Assembly (NCBI GenBank): GCA_963815445.1
Contig: CAWFGV010000004.1
Coordinates: forward strand, 1-64,000
Direction: 5' to 3'
Length of the DNA: 64,000 bases
Origin: JANLYC01 sp963815445
Lineage (GTDB): Bacteria; Actinomycetota; Actinomycetes; Propionibacteriales; Nocardioidaceae
In this document: in pieces, positions 7,168 through 15,936 of the stretch
How the letters are laid out: each line of letters opens with the position of its first letter
Numbering within the stretch: the first letter of the stretch is position 1
Position numbers and translations under genes: made by a program
Notes under the pieces: model-generated
The model's input: the letters and a program-made list of their open reading frames with translations, nothing else
What the model was told of the DNA's origin: nothing
Databases searched by the model: none

Positions 7168-8532
7168 ATGCCACCCACGACACCCTCGCCGCCCCCGGGC
7201 GAAACAGGTTCTCCCGGCTCGAGCCCCCCGTCGCCGTTCCCTCGGGTGCTCAGCCACGGGTCCTGGGCGGAGATCACCCGGGTCACGCAGATTCTGCGCA
7301 CCGAGACGCTCGGCGGTGCCCTGCTCCTGATCGCCACCGTGATCGCGTTGATCTGGGCCAACTCGCCCTGGTCGTCGTCCTACGAGTCGCTCGTGTCGTA
7401 CGTCGTCGGGCCCAAGGCCCTGCACCTCGACCTCAGCCTGTCCAGCTGGGCGGCAGACGGGTTGCTGGCGATCTTCTTCTTCGTTGCCGGCCTCGAGCTC
7501 AAGCGGGAGTTCATCGCGGGTGACCTGCGGGACCCGCGACGGGCGGCGGTCCCGATCGCAGCGGCGGTCGGAGGGGTGATCACCCCGGCGCTGCTCTACC
7601 TGGCGATCACCTGGGGCACCGGCGCGGAGAGGGGTTGGGCGATCCCCACAGCGACCGACATCGCCTTCGCCCTCGCCGTGCTGGCCATCATCGGGAGCCA
7701 CCTGCCCGCCGGGCTGCGAACCTTCCTGCTCACGCTGGCAGTCGTGGACGACCTGATCGCCATCACGATCATCGCGTTCTTCTACACGACGGACCTCTCT
7801 GTCGGCAGTCTCCTCCTGGCGCTGGTCCCCCTGGGCCTGTTCGGGTACCTCGTCCAGCGCCATCAGCACGCCTGGTGGCTGCTCATCCCGCTCGCTGCGG
7901 TCACCTGGGCGCTCGTCCACGAGTCCGGCGTCCACGCGACCGTAGCCGGCGTCCTCCTCGCCCTCACCGTTCCCGTGGCAGCCCGGTCGGTGCCGGGCAA
8001 GTCCGATGACCGGGCCGGGCTCGCCGAGCGTTTCGAACATGCGGTTCGGCCCGTGTCAACGGCGTTCGCCGTACCGGTGTTCGCGTTCTTCGCAGCCGGC
8101 GTCGGTGTCGGCGGCTTCAGCGGACTCGGGTCGGCGCTGTCGGACCGCGTGGCCCTCGGCATCATCGTCGGCCTGGTTGTCGGCAAGGCGGTCGGCGTGT
8201 TCGTCGCCACCTTCCTCGTGCACAGCTACACACATGCCGACCTCGACGACGACCTCGCCTGGGTCGACGTGGCCGGCATCGCCACGCTCAGCGGAGTCGG
8301 TTTCACGGTGTCGCTGCTGATCAACAGCCTGGCGTTCGGCGAGGGCGGCGAGACCTTCGAGCACGGCAAGGTGGCCGTGCTGGCAGGATCAGTGTCCGCG
8401 GCCATCGTGGCCGCGATCGTGCTGAGACTGCGCAACCGTGTCTACCGACGCATCTGCGAAGCCGAAGAGCTCGAAGCCCGCACCGAGAGCGCCGACACGT
8501 ACGGAAGAGGGACACCCCATGCGCGCCCGTGA
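7168..8532 (+). CDS. nhaA: Na+/H+ antiporter NhaA
   Basis: 454 residues with about 12 membrane helices. The paired aspartates of the ion site are visible in TLAVVDDLIAITIIAFF (the equivalent of E. coli D163/D164), and PTATDIAFALAVL is the typical helix IV segment. NhaA exchanges sodium for protons at the cytoplasmic membrane and controls pH and salt tolerance. AAGGA lies 7 nt before the ATG. Its stop overlaps the start of a CBS-domain gene by 14 bp, which in turn overlaps an NhaD/ArsB-type transporter: a three-gene cation-transport operon. Confidence 0.95.
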   Translation: MPPTTPSPPPGETGSPGSSPPSPFPRVLSHGSWAEITRVTQILRTETLGGALLLIATVIALIWANSPWSSSYESLVSYVVGPKALHLDLSLSSWAADGLLAIFFFVAGLELKREFIAGDLRDPRRAAVPIAAAVGGVITPALLYLAITWGTGAERGWAIPTATDIAFALAVLAIIGSHLPAGLRTFLLTLAVVDDLIAITIIAFFYTTDLSVGSLLLALVPLGLFGYLVQRHQHAWWLLIPLAAVTWALVHESGVHATVAGVLLALTVPVAARSVPGKSDDRAGLAERFEHAVRPVSTAFAVPVFAFFAAGVGVGGFSGLGSALSDRVALGIIVGLVVGKAVGVFVATFLVHSYTHADLDDDLAWVDVAGIATLSGVGFTVSLLINSLAFGEGGETFEHGKVAVLAGSVSAAIVAAIVLRLRNRVYRRICEAEELEARTESADTYGRGTPHARP

Positions 8533-8968
8533 CCTAGCAGAGGACTATCCGACGGTTTCTCTTGACGACGACGCGCTGGTGGCGGCGCAGACCATGGCCG
8601 CCGCACGCCGGCCCGGTCTCATCGTGCTTGCCGAGGACGGTCGTCCCTACACCGTCCTGCCGGGCTCGCAGGTGCTCCGGTTCATCATCCCGAACTATGT
8701 GCAGGACCAACCGGCGCTCGCCCGAGCCTTCGGCGAGAAGGCGTCCGACGAGCTGTGCAGCAAGCTCGTCCATCACACCGTCCGCGACCTCCTGCCCAAA
8801 CCGGCAGACGTGGACGAGCTGCCCGTCGTGGACGCCGACGCCACCACGATCGAGGTGGCCGCGGTGATGGCCCAGGTCCACAGCCCAGTGGTGGCGGTCG
8901 TCGACGGCGACCGGCTCCTCGGGGCCATCACGGCGAGCCTGCTGCTGACGCGCATCCTGCCCGCATGA
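8519..8968 (+). CDS. Stand-alone CBS-domain protein
   Basis: 149 residues forming two CBS motifs: MRARDLAEDYPTVSLDDDAL at the start and LLPKPADVDELPVVDADATT in the second half, each followed by the typical hydrophobic VVAVVDGDRLLGAIT-like strand. CBS pairs bind adenine nucleotides or sense ionic strength and often gate transporters. No other domain is present. ATG 8519 overlaps nhaA by 14 bp and the stop overlaps the next transporter start (ATGA at 8965-8968). Translational coupling to both neighbours suggests a regulatory subunit for one or both antiporters; this is inferred from context. Confidence 0.85.
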   Translation: MRARDLAEDYPTVSLDDDALVAAQTMAAARRPGLIVLAEDGRPYTVLPGSQVLRFIIPNYVQDQPALARAFGEKASDELCSKLVHHTVRDLLPKPADVDELPVVDADATTIEVAAVMAQVHSPVVAVVDGDRLLGAITASLLLTRILPA

Positions 8969-10251
8969 CCGTCCTCGTCATCGCCATCTTCGTCGGCGCC
9001 TACATCCTCATCGCCACCGAGCGCATCCACCGGGTGGCTGCCGCCCTCGGCGGGGCCGCGTTGATGGTGGTCGTGGGAGCCGTGGATGCCCACGTCGCCT
9101 TCTTCAGCGAGGAGACCGGTGTCGACTGGAACGTCATCTTCCTGCTGCTCGGCATGATGATCATCGTCAGCGTGCTCCGGCAGACCGGCATCTTCGACTT
9201 CCTGGCCATCTGGGCCGCCAAGCGGGTCCGCGGGCGACCGTTCGCGTTGATGGTCATGCTCGTCACCATCACGGCCGTGGCGTCCGCTCTGCTCGACAAC
9301 GTCACCACGGTGCTGCTGATCGCTCCCGTCACGCTGCTCGTCTGCGAGCGGATGGCGCTGAACCCGGTGCCGTTCCTGCTGTCCGAGGCGATGGCCTCCA
9401 ACATCGGAGGCATGGCGACCCTGGTCGGTGACCCGCCCAACATCATCATCGCGAGTCGGGCCGGTCTGAACTTCAACGACTTCCTCATCAACCTGGCCCC
9501 GTTGTCGGTGATCTTGATGGTGGTCTTCATCGGGCTGTGCCGGATCATGTTCCGCTCGGCGTTCGTGTACGACGCCACCCGGACGGCCGACGTGATGGAG
9601 CTCGACGAACGCGAAGTGATCAGCGACCTGCCACTCCTCATCAAGTCGCTGGTCGTCCTCGCCGGAGTCATCGCCGGCTTCGTGCTGCACTCGCTGGTCC
9701 ATCTCGAGCCTTCGCTGGTCGCCCTGCTGGGTGCCGGCGCCCTGGTGGCCATCAGCAAGCTCGGCCCTACGGAATACCTCGAGGAGGTCGAGTGGCCGAC
9801 CTTGGTCTTCTTCATGGGCCTGTTCATCATGGTGGGCGCACTGGTCGAGGTCGGCATCGTCGGGCACGTCGGGGAGGCGGCGACCGATGCGGTCGGCAAT
9901 CGCTATTCCTTGGCTGCCTCAGTACTGCTCGTCGGCTCAGCCGGACTGTCCGGGATCATCGACAACATCCCGTATGTCGCCACGATGGCTCCGCTGGTGC
10001 AAGGCCTGGTCGCGGGCGGGGGCAGCTCACCCGAAGCTCACGCGCTCTGGTGGGCGCTGGCCGCCGGCGCCGACCTCGGCGGCAACGCGACCGCGGTGGG
10101 GGCCAGTGCGAACGTGGTCATCCTCGGGATCGCGGCGCGCAACGGCCATCCGATCTCGTTCTGGAAGTTCACCAAGTACGGCCTGGTCGTCACGTTCGTC
10201 ACCATCGCGATCGCGTGGCTCTACATCTGGCTCCGCTACTACACCGGCTGA
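8965..10251 (+). CDS. ArsB/NhaD (ion transporter) superfamily permease
   Basis: 428 residues, about 11-12 helices. Hallmarks of the ArsB/NhaD/SLC13 superfamily include two similar halves each with a reentrant polar stretch: ASALLDNVTTVLLIAP and SGIIDNIPYVATMAP, plus NIGGMATLVGDPPNIII and LGGNATAVGASANVV. The family covers NhaD Na+/H+ antiporters, arsenite pumps and anion permeases. No arsenic-resistance genes are near, while NhaA and a CBS protein are, so a sodium/proton or organic-anion role is more likely than arsenite. The start is taken from the ATGA overlap; the frame is open further upstream but would run through the CBS gene. Confidence 0.85.
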   Translation: MTVLVIAIFVGAYILIATERIHRVAAALGGAALMVVVGAVDAHVAFFSEETGVDWNVIFLLLGMMIIVSVLRQTGIFDFLAIWAAKRVRGRPFALMVMLVTITAVASALLDNVTTVLLIAPVTLLVCERMALNPVPFLLSEAMASNIGGMATLVGDPPNIIIASRAGLNFNDFLINLAPLSVILMVVFIGLCRIMFRSAFVYDATRTADVMELDEREVISDLPLLIKSLVVLAGVIAGFVLHSLVHLEPSLVALLGAGALVAISKLGPTEYLEEVEWPTLVFFMGLFIMVGALVEVGIVGHVGEAATDAVGNRYSLAASVLLVGSAGLSGIIDNIPYVATMAPLVQGLVAGGGSSPEAHALWWALAAGADLGGNATAVGASANVVILGIAARNGHPISFWKFTKYGLVVTFVTIAIAWLYIWLRYYTG

Positions 10252-10307
10252 CCATCGCTGATCTCCGGGGTCGTCAGCCCGAGATCGCGCGGGTCGGCAA
10301 GACACCG

Positions 10308-10313
10308 TAGGGT
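10308..10313 (+). promoter_or_regulatory. -10 element TAGGGT before holin-X gene
   Basis: TAGGGT lies about 72 bp before ATG 10385 and predicts a leader of about 65 nt ending in the AGGAGAGG ribosome site. No clear -35 can be assigned. Confidence 0.4.
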
Positions 10314-10384
10314 TTCGGCTAGGAACAGCCAGCCACCCCCAGGCCCGAGCCCGCCGCCCCTGCTGCGCCAGGAGAGGACACCAG

Positions 10385-10786
10385 ATGACGACCCCGACCG
10401 GCCCCGGCACCGACGAAGACCCGACGATCGGCAGGCTGTTCGCCGACACGAGCCGAGACCTCTCCGCTCTCATCCGGGGCGAGATCGAGCTGGCCAAGAC
10501 CGAGCTCAGGTTCAGCGTCAAAGCAGGCGGCATGGCGATCGCGCTGTTCGCTGCCGCAGCGTTCCTGCTCCTGCTGGCCATCATCATGATCTCGATCGCG
10601 TTCGCGTTCTTCCTGCACTGGCTGTACTTCGGTCTCGGTGTCTCGTTCCTCCTGGTGTTCGCGGTGTACGTGGCGATCGCGGTGGTGCTGGCGTTGATCG
10701 GCGTACGCAAGGTCAAGCAGGTCAAGGCACCCGAGCAGACGATGGCCGCGATGAAGAGCAACAAGCAGGTCCTGAAACGGGGTTGA
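10385..10786 (+). CDS. Phage holin family / actinobacterial Holin-X membrane protein
   Basis: 133 residues. A short cytoplasmic N-terminus with the family pattern TIGRLFADTSRDLSALIRGE, then an amphipathic segment ELAKTELR, two strong membrane helices and a basic C-terminus. This is the Holin-X (PF07332) type, equivalent by position and size to M. tuberculosis Rv3669. Despite the name there is no phage context; the function is unknown. AGGAGAGGA lies just upstream of ATG. The next gene, an alpha/beta hydrolase, follows 52 bp later on the same strand, as in mycobacteria. Confidence 0.85.
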   Translation: MTTPTGPGTDEDPTIGRLFADTSRDLSALIRGEIELAKTELRFSVKAGGMAIALFAAAAFLLLLAIIMISIAFAFFLHWLYFGLGVSFLLVFAVYVAIAVVLALIGVRKVKQVKAPEQTMAAMKSNKQVLKRG

Positions 10787-10838
10787 TCCTGCCTCGGTCA
10801 GCTCCACGCCGGCGGCGGCCGGGACCAGGGCCGACCCG

Positions 10839-11744
10839 ATGACCGCGACGCACACCGACGGTCCGTGGACCCACCGCGACGTCGCTGCGAACGGCGCTCG
10901 CTTCCACGTCGCCGAGGCGGGGACAGGTCCCCTGGTCCTGATGCTGCACGGCTTCCCGGAGTTCTGGTGGGCCTGGCGACACCAGATTCCTGCGATCGCT
11001 GCCGCCGGCTACCGCTGCGTCGCCATGGACCTGCGCGGCTACGGCGACAGCGACAAGACCCCCCGCGGCTACGACCCGATGACGCTGGCGGCGGACGTGG
11101 CGGGCGTGATCCGGACGCTTGGCGTGCGCTCCGGGGTCGTCGTCGGCCAGGGTTGGGGCGGTTACGTCGGCTGGACCGTGGCCGCGGCCCGACCGGACTG
11201 CGTCGACGCCCTTTGCACGGTGGCGGCTCCGCATCCCGCCGAGCTGCTCAGGACCCCCCTACGCCTGGCCGCTCGCGGCCCGCTCGGACACCTGGCCGTC
11301 ATGCAGGTTCCGCTGCTGCCCGAACGGCAGATCAGACGCGGTGGCTACATCTCCCGACATCTGCGCCGCTGGGCCTCACCGGCCTCGGGGTTCCCGACCG
11401 CCGACGAGGTCGACGCCTACACGGCGGCGATGGCGGCGTGGCCCGCGCCGCACTGTGCTCTCGAGTACCACCGGTGGCTGGTCCGGTCCCGGATGCGTGC
11501 CGACGGGAGGGCCTTCGCCCGCCTCATGAAGCCCCCCATCACCGTGCCCTCGCTCCAGGTCGTCGGAGCCGACGACCCGGCCATCGGGCTCACGGCCGTA
11601 CGACGCTCGGCGCGCCACGTCGACGCCCAGCACAGCATCGTGACGATCGACCAGGCAGGTCACTTCCCGCACGAGGAGCAGCCGGCCGCGTTCACCGCGA
11701 CGCTGCTGCGCTGGCTGGCTGCCAGGGATGCGAAGGGCGGCTGA
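10839..11744 (+). CDS. Epoxide-hydrolase-like alpha/beta hydrolase (EphE position) lacking the nucleophile
   Basis: 301 residues with the alpha/beta-hydrolase fold of the epoxide hydrolase/haloalkane dehalogenase group: oxyanion HGFPEFWWAWRHQ and cap-region pattern LRGYGDSDKTPRGYDP. The nucleophile elbow, normally G-H-D-W-G-G, reads G-Q-G-W-G-G here, so the catalytic Asp is Gly. The later acid (VVGADDPAIG) and histidine (DQAGHFPHEEQ) positions are kept. Classical epoxide hydrolysis through an ester intermediate is therefore unlikely. Gene order matches M. tuberculosis ephE (Rv3670) between holin-X and marP. It converges on marP with 8 bp between stops. Confidence 0.85.
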   Translation: MTATHTDGPWTHRDVAANGARFHVAEAGTGPLVLMLHGFPEFWWAWRHQIPAIAAAGYRCVAMDLRGYGDSDKTPRGYDPMTLAADVAGVIRTLGVRSGVVVGQGWGGYVGWTVAAARPDCVDALCTVAAPHPAELLRTPLRLAARGPLGHLAVMQVPLLPERQIRRGGYISRHLRRWASPASGFPTADEVDAYTAAMAAWPAPHCALEYHRWLVRSRMRADGRAFARLMKPPITVPSLQVVGADDPAIGLTAVRRSARHVDAQHSIVTIDQAGHFPHEEQPAAFTATLLRWLAARDAKGG

Positions 11745-11752
11745 GCCGATCT

Positions 11753-12934
11753 TCAGAGGGCACAGCCGCCGGTGTCGACACGTGCGGACGCGCTTGCACC
11801 GGACTTGGCGGCCGACGCGACCTGCTCTGCGGTCAGTGCGTAGCCGGTGTCGCCGTCGGTGACCGAAGCGGCGAAGATCACCCCCAGCACGTCACCGGCA
11901 CGGTCGACCAGCGGACCACCGGAGTTGCCCTGCCGGACCAGCGCCCGGATCGAGTACGTGTCTCTGAAGACGGTGCCGCTGCCGTAGATGTTCGGACTGC
12001 GCAGAGTCTGCTGGTCGCGGATCCGGGCTGGCTGGGCGTCGTACGGGCCGTTCTCGGGATAGCCGAGCACGGCGGCGGGGGACTTCGAGACCGCAGCGGC
12101 CGTTGCGAAGGAGAGCGGGCGGGTCGGCAGGTCGGGTACGGAGATCACCGCGACGTCGACATCGGGGTCGTAGTAGACGACCTTGCCGGCATAGTCGGTC
12201 TCACCGACCCGGATCTGCGGGTCGTCGACACCGGCGACCACGTGTGCGTTGGTCATGACGCGCCCGTCCTCGAAGACGAAGCCGCTCCCCTCGAGGGTCC
12301 GGCCGCACGCCGAGGCCTCGCCCAGCACCTTGACGACACCGGCCCGGGCCGCGACGACCGCCGCCTTCGCGAGGATGCCGGTGGTCGGAGGTGGGACGGT
12401 CCTGATCTGCTCGGGTGCGAAAGGCTCGAGGTAACGCGGGAACAGCGAGGAGTCGACGAGCATGTTGAACGCGGACAGAATGCGGTCCGAGCCACCCGGG
12501 AGGACGTGGTCGACGGTCGACAGCACCGTCGACGTACGGACTTCCTTGTTGAGCCCGCGTAGGTCGGCCCCGCTCGCGGCGACGCCGAGCACCCAGGCGA
12601 TGAGCAACATCGCGGCGACGCTCAGTGCGGCCCCGCCCAGCGCGTCGAGCGTCCGTGCCGGCTGCCAGGTGACGCGCCCCCGCAGCTGAGCTCCCGCGAA
12701 GGCACCACCGGCCTGACCGACGAACGCGCAGGCCAGCACGATGAGCAAGGCGGCCAACGACACCGAGATGCCCGGGTCGAAGCCGTCGAGCAGCCAGGGT
12801 GTGACCTGTACTCCGATGAACCCGCCGAGCAACAGCCCAACGGTCGAGGCGGCACCGACGATGAATCCCTGCTGGTAGCCGGAGAGGGAGTAGAGCGCGA
12901 TGAAGACGAGAAGGATCCAGTCGAGCGCGTTCAT
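11753..12934 (-). CDS. marP: MarP-type membrane serine protease
   Basis: 393 residues, close to M. tuberculosis MarP (397). The N-terminal 130 or so residues form a CvpA/colicin-V-like four-helix membrane domain (MNALDWILLVFIALYSLSGY onward). The C-terminal part is a trypsin-like protease with His in MTNAHVVAG (about H231), Asp in YYDPDVDVAVI and Ser in RQGNSGGPLVD (about S338). MarP acts in the periplasm and protects against acid and oxidative stress in mycobacteria by processing peptidoglycan hydrolases. Start ATG 12934 overlaps the NUDIX stop (ATGA), so it is the last gene of the nth-TlpA-NUDIX-marP run, though a gap separates the NUDIX gene from TlpA. Confidence 0.93.
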   Translation of the reverse strand: MNALDWILLVFIALYSLSGYQQGFIVGAASTVGLLLGGFIGVQVTPWLLDGFDPGISVSLAALLIVLACAFVGQAGGAFAGAQLRGRVTWQPARTLDALGGAALSVAAMLLIAWVLGVAASGADLRGLNKEVRTSTVLSTVDHVLPGGSDRILSAFNMLVDSSLFPRYLEPFAPEQIRTVPPPTTGILAKAAVVAARAGVVKVLGEASACGRTLEGSGFVFEDGRVMTNAHVVAGVDDPQIRVGETDYAGKVVYYDPDVDVAVISVPDLPTRPLSFATAAAVSKSPAAVLGYPENGPYDAQPARIRDQQTLRSPNIYGSGTVFRDTYSIRALVRQGNSGGPLVDRAGDVLGVIFAASVTDGDTGYALTAEQVASAAKSGASASARVDTGGCAL

Positions 12935-13656
12935 GCGCGGTCCTGCAGGTCTCGCATCGAGCTCGACGCGAGAGCCGGCGGCAGCTCGACGATCCGCCCG
13001 TCGTCCCACGGCTGGTCCCAGCCGACGATCGCGAACAGGCGGGACAGCACTCCGGCGGTGAAGCCCCACACGACGAGGTCACGGACCAGGAACCCAGGGC
13101 CGAGGTAGCCCGAAGGATGCCGGATCATGGCTCGCACCCCGGGATCGACGAGCTCGGCAACAGGGATCGTGTGAACCGAGGCTGTCTCTGCCGGGTCGAC
13201 CGCGCGCACGGGCGACCTGGTCCGCCACCAGCCGAGGACCGGCGTGACCGAGAAGTCGCTGGGGGGCAGCCACAGGGGCGGAAGCGTGGCCACGACCTCG
13301 ACGCCGGTCGGGTCGAGCCCCGTCTCCTCCTCGGCCTCGCGAAGTGCCGCCGCGACCGCGTCCGCGTCACTCGGATCCTGTCTGCCCCCCGGAAACGCCA
13401 CCTGACCCGCGTGGGAACGCATGTCGTGGGCGCGTTCGAGCAACAGCACGTCAGGACGACCGGCGACATCGCCGAACAGCATGAGCACCGCCGCCGCCCG
13501 GGGGGATGCGTCCGGTGGCGGGAACATCGTGGTCAGCTGGCCGGCCTCGATATGGACCGCGGCGTCGACCAGCTCGCGGAGCCAGCGCGGAGACTCACCG
13601 CCGTCAGCCACCGCATCAACGCGAGTACGGCCCGACCCCGCCTGTCCGTCCGTCAT
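12931..13656 (-). CDS. NUDIX hydrolase, CoA-pyrophosphatase-like (NudL/Rv3672c type)
   Basis: 241 residues. The Nudix core is seen as FPGGRQDPSDADAV followed by AALREAEEETGLDP, preceded by the LLLERAHDMRSHAGQVA segment that resembles the UPF0035/CoA-pyrophosphatase signature. Such enzymes cut CoA or related pyrophosphates with Mg2+. A GTG codon directly precedes ATG 13656 and could be used instead. The gene overlaps marP by 4 bp and lies 19 bp after the TlpA-like gene, matching the M. tuberculosis Rv3671c-Rv3674c order. Confidence 0.85.
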   Translation of the reverse strand: MTDGQAGSGRTRVDAVADGGESPRWLRELVDAAVHIEAGQLTTMFPPPDASPRAAAVLMLFGDVAGRPDVLLLERAHDMRSHAGQVAFPGGRQDPSDADAVAAALREAEEETGLDPTGVEVVATLPPLWLPPSDFSVTPVLGWWRTRSPVRAVDPAETASVHTIPVAELVDPGVRAMIRHPSGYLGPGFLVRDLVVWGFTAGVLSRLFAIVGWDQPWDDGRIVELPPALASSSMRDLQDRA

Positions 13657-13675
13657 CACGCGGTGGTCACCCCCG

Positions 13676-14323
13676 TCAGTCCGTCGTCACGTCGACGCCG
13701 AGATACGTCGAGACCATTGTGGCCAGGTCGGCCGACGATTGCACCGCTCCGTACTCCACATGCTGGACGACGCCGTGCCGGTCCAGGAAGAACGTCGCAG
13801 GCAGGCCCGCGATACGTAACGGCGCCCGGGTCGCGGCGTCCGGGTCGGCGAGCTGGGCGTAGGTGAGCCCGAGCTGGTCGGCGAAGTCGAGTGCGCGGGA
13901 GGGCAACGGGTCGTAGAAGTCGACGCCGATGACCCGGACGGTGCCGGTCGCGTGGAGCTTCTGGAACAGCGGTGATTCCTGGCGGCACGGACCACAGGTC
14001 TGCGCCCAGAAGTTCAACACGGTCGGCTGGCCCCTCAACCCCGCCAGATCCACGGAACGCCCACCACCGAGGCATGGGAGGGTGATCGGCGGCAGCGCAC
14101 CCTTTTCCTGACTTGCGGTTGTCGACGACTCGGGGCAGTTCTCGATGGCGGCTGCCGCCTTCTGCCGGCGAAGGGCGGCAGTGTCGACGTCGACCGCCGC
14201 CTTGCCGGGGTCATACGTGTAGGAGTCGACCTTGGGCGTGCCGCCGCTGCACGACGCGAGTCCCCCGAACGCGAGCATGGCCAGCACTCCCGTCGTAGCC
14301 AGCCGGAGAGACTTCGCGATCAC
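13676..14323 (-). CDS. TlpA-like thioredoxin-fold lipoprotein
   Basis: 215 residues starting from GTG 14323. A lipoprotein signal is clear: basic start, hydrophobic stretch, then LASC with the lipid-modified Cys at residue 25. The thioredoxin fold contains WAQTCGPCRQE, an AhpC/TSA-Redoxin type CGPC active site, and the cis-Pro loop GLPATFFLD. It is expected to be a membrane-anchored extracytoplasmic thiol oxidoreductase involved in disulfide or cytochrome maturation (Rv3673c equivalent). Two additional Cys (ENCPES, LPCLGG) could form a structural disulfide. The start overlaps the nth stop (GTGA). Confidence 0.88.
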   Translation of the reverse strand: MIAKSLRLATTGVLAMLAFGGLASCSGGTPKVDSYTYDPGKAAVDVDTAALRRQKAAAAIENCPESSTTASQEKGALPPITLPCLGGGRSVDLAGLRGQPTVLNFWAQTCGPCRQESPLFQKLHATGTVRVIGVDFYDPLPSRALDFADQLGLTYAQLADPDAATRAPLRIAGLPATFFLDRHGVVQHVEYGAVQSSADLATMVSTYLGVDVTTD

Positions 14324-15051
14324 GCCCGGCCCTCGGTGCGCACCAGCTTGGCGGCCTTGGCGGGGTCGGTCGGCCCTTCGCCGTACGCCGGACAGAGCCT
14401 GGCCAGCGGACACGCCCCGCACGCAGGGTTGCGGGCGTGGCAACGGCGGCGGCCGTGCCAGATCAGGTGGTGGCTCAGCATCGTCCAGTCGCGCCTGGGG
14501 AACAACGCCCCCACGGCATGCTCGGTCTTGACGGGATCAGTCTCTTGGGTCCATCCGAACCGTCGGACCAGCCGCGCGAAGTGCGTGTCCACCGTGATGC
14601 CCGGGACCCCGAACGCGTTGCCCAGGACCACATTCGCCGTCTTGCGGCCGACACCGGGCAGCGTCACCAGCTCCCTGAGGCGCCCCGGCACCTCGCCGTC
14701 GTACGTGTCGCGGACAGCTACCGCCAGCTTCGTGATCGACGCGGTCTTGGCGCGGAAGAAGCCGGTCGAGGCGATGATCTGCTCCACGTCCTCGGGGTCG
14801 GCCTCGGCGAGCTCCGCGGGACCGGAGTAGCGCGCGAACAGCGCCGGCGTCACGGCATTGACGCGTTTGTCGGTGGTCTGTGCGGACAGGACCGTCGCAA
14901 TGAGCAGCTCCCACGGGCTGGTGAAGTCGAGCTCGCAGCGGGCGTCGGGATACGTGTCGGCGAGGATCCGGTTGATACGCCGAGCCCGACGGACGAGCGC
15001 TGTGGGGCTCTCCGACCGTGATGGGGCGGCCGCATCGGCACCGGCGGACAT
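14320..15051 (-). CDS. nth: Endonuclease III
   Basis: 243 residues, the usual length. Helix-hairpin-helix with catalytic lysine in LPGVGRKTANVV, catalytic aspartate in GITVDTHFARL, and the C-terminal 4Fe-4S cluster cysteines in CHARNPACGACPLARLC. It removes oxidised pyrimidines from DNA and nicks abasic sites. The ATG at 15051 is preceded by TAGGCT (15063-15058) with 6 nt spacing, suggesting a leaderless transcript that also carries the overlapping TlpA gene. It is divergent from crp. Confidence 0.95.
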   Translation of the reverse strand: MSAGADAAAPSRSESPTALVRRARRINRILADTYPDARCELDFTSPWELLIATVLSAQTTDKRVNAVTPALFARYSGPAELAEADPEDVEQIIASTGFFRAKTASITKLAVAVRDTYDGEVPGRLRELVTLPGVGRKTANVVLGNAFGVPGITVDTHFARLVRRFGWTQETDPVKTEHAVGALFPRRDWTMLSHHLIWHGRRRCHARNPACGACPLARLCPAYGEGPTDPAKAAKLVRTEGRA

Positions 15052-15258
15052 GGGCCCAGCCTACGGCGTGGCGTGAGCGACATCGGCGCTGCGGCCGCCC
15101 GGGCGTGGGTCAGCTCCGTGCATACAGCCAGGTCACGGCATGAACGTGGGCACGAGGGGCATACGTCGGCCCAGGTCAACCCCCGTGGCATCGCCGGAGC
15201 GGATACGTCAGACTGTGACGCGGAACACCGCCGGTGGCGGTCGACGAGGAGGCAAGAC

Positions 15259-15936
15259 GTGATTACCGACGTGCTCCGACAGGCACCGCTGTTCGCCGAG
15301 CTCGACGACGAGGCAGCCGAGGCTCTGACGGCGTCGATGGCCGAGACGAAGGTACGTCGCGGCGACGTCCTCTTCCACGAGGGCGACGAAGGCGACCGGC
15401 TCTACGTCGTCACCGAGGGCAAGGTCAAACTCGGCCGCACCTCGGCTGACGGTCGCGAGAACCTCCTCGCGATCCTGGGCCCCGGCCAGATGTTCGGCGA
15501 GCTGTCGCTGTTCGACCCGGGTCCGCGCTCGGCCACCGTCACGGCGGTCACCGACTGCACGATGCAGAGCCTCAGCCACGACGAGCTCGGGCGCTGGTTG
15601 AACGGCCGTCCGGAGGTGGCCCGGGGACTGCTCTCGCAGCTGGCCGCCAGGCTGCGCAAGGCCAACGACGTCGTGGCCGATCTGGTCTTCTCCGACGTGC
15701 CGGGTCGGGTGGCGAAGGCGTTGCTCGACCTGTCCTCGCGCTTCGGCCGCGTGGCCGACGACGGCATACACGTGCACCACGACCTGACGCAGGAGGAGCT
15801 GGCCCAGCTGGTCGGCGCCTCCCGCGAGACGGTCAACAAGGCACTCGCCGACTTCGCCTCGCGCGGGTGGCTCCGCCTGGAGGCCCGCTCGGTCGTGCTC
15901 ATGGACGTCGAACGCCTCAAGCGCCGCGCCCGCTGA
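15259..15936 (+). CDS. crp: Crp/Fnr family transcription regulator (CRP/GlxR-like)
   Basis: 225 residues, same size as M. tuberculosis Crp (224). The cyclic-nucleotide domain is seen in FHEGDEGDRLYVVTEG and the phosphate-binding MFGELSLFDPGPRSATV; the C-terminal winged helix has LTQEELAQLVGASRETVNK. The regulator binds cAMP and DNA in actinobacteria. GTG 15259 follows GAGGAGG (15246-15252) with 6 nt spacing; a longer frame upstream is not supported. Upstream TGTGA (15214-15218) is a single Crp half-site, weakly suggesting autoregulation. Its 3' end runs directly into a CTGA-rich satellite. Confidence 0.93.
   Translation: MITDVLRQAPLFAELDDEAAEALTASMAETKVRRGDVLFHEGDEGDRLYVVTEGKVKLGRTSADGRENLLAILGPGQMFGELSLFDPGPRSATVTAVTDCTMQSLSHDELGRWLNGRPEVARGLLSQLAARLRKANDVVADLVFSDVPGRVAKALLDLSSRFGRVADDGIHVHHDLTQEELAQLVGASRETVNKALADFASRGWLRLEARSVVLMDVERLKRRAR

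Noticed and set aside
7104..7523. GTG frame starting at a predicted leaderless position before nhaA
   Set aside because: It runs out of frame far into nhaA with no domain; more likely only marks the transcript start.
5591..8040. Long antisense frames opposite acs and nhaA (477 and 550 codons)
   Set aside because: They have Arg/Asp/Gly/His-rich, low-complexity translations typical of GC-rich shadow frames and no domain, while the sense genes are clear.
10385..10786. Holin-X as evidence of prophage
   Set aside because: Neighbours are chromosomal housekeeping genes in mycobacterial order; no phage genes are present.
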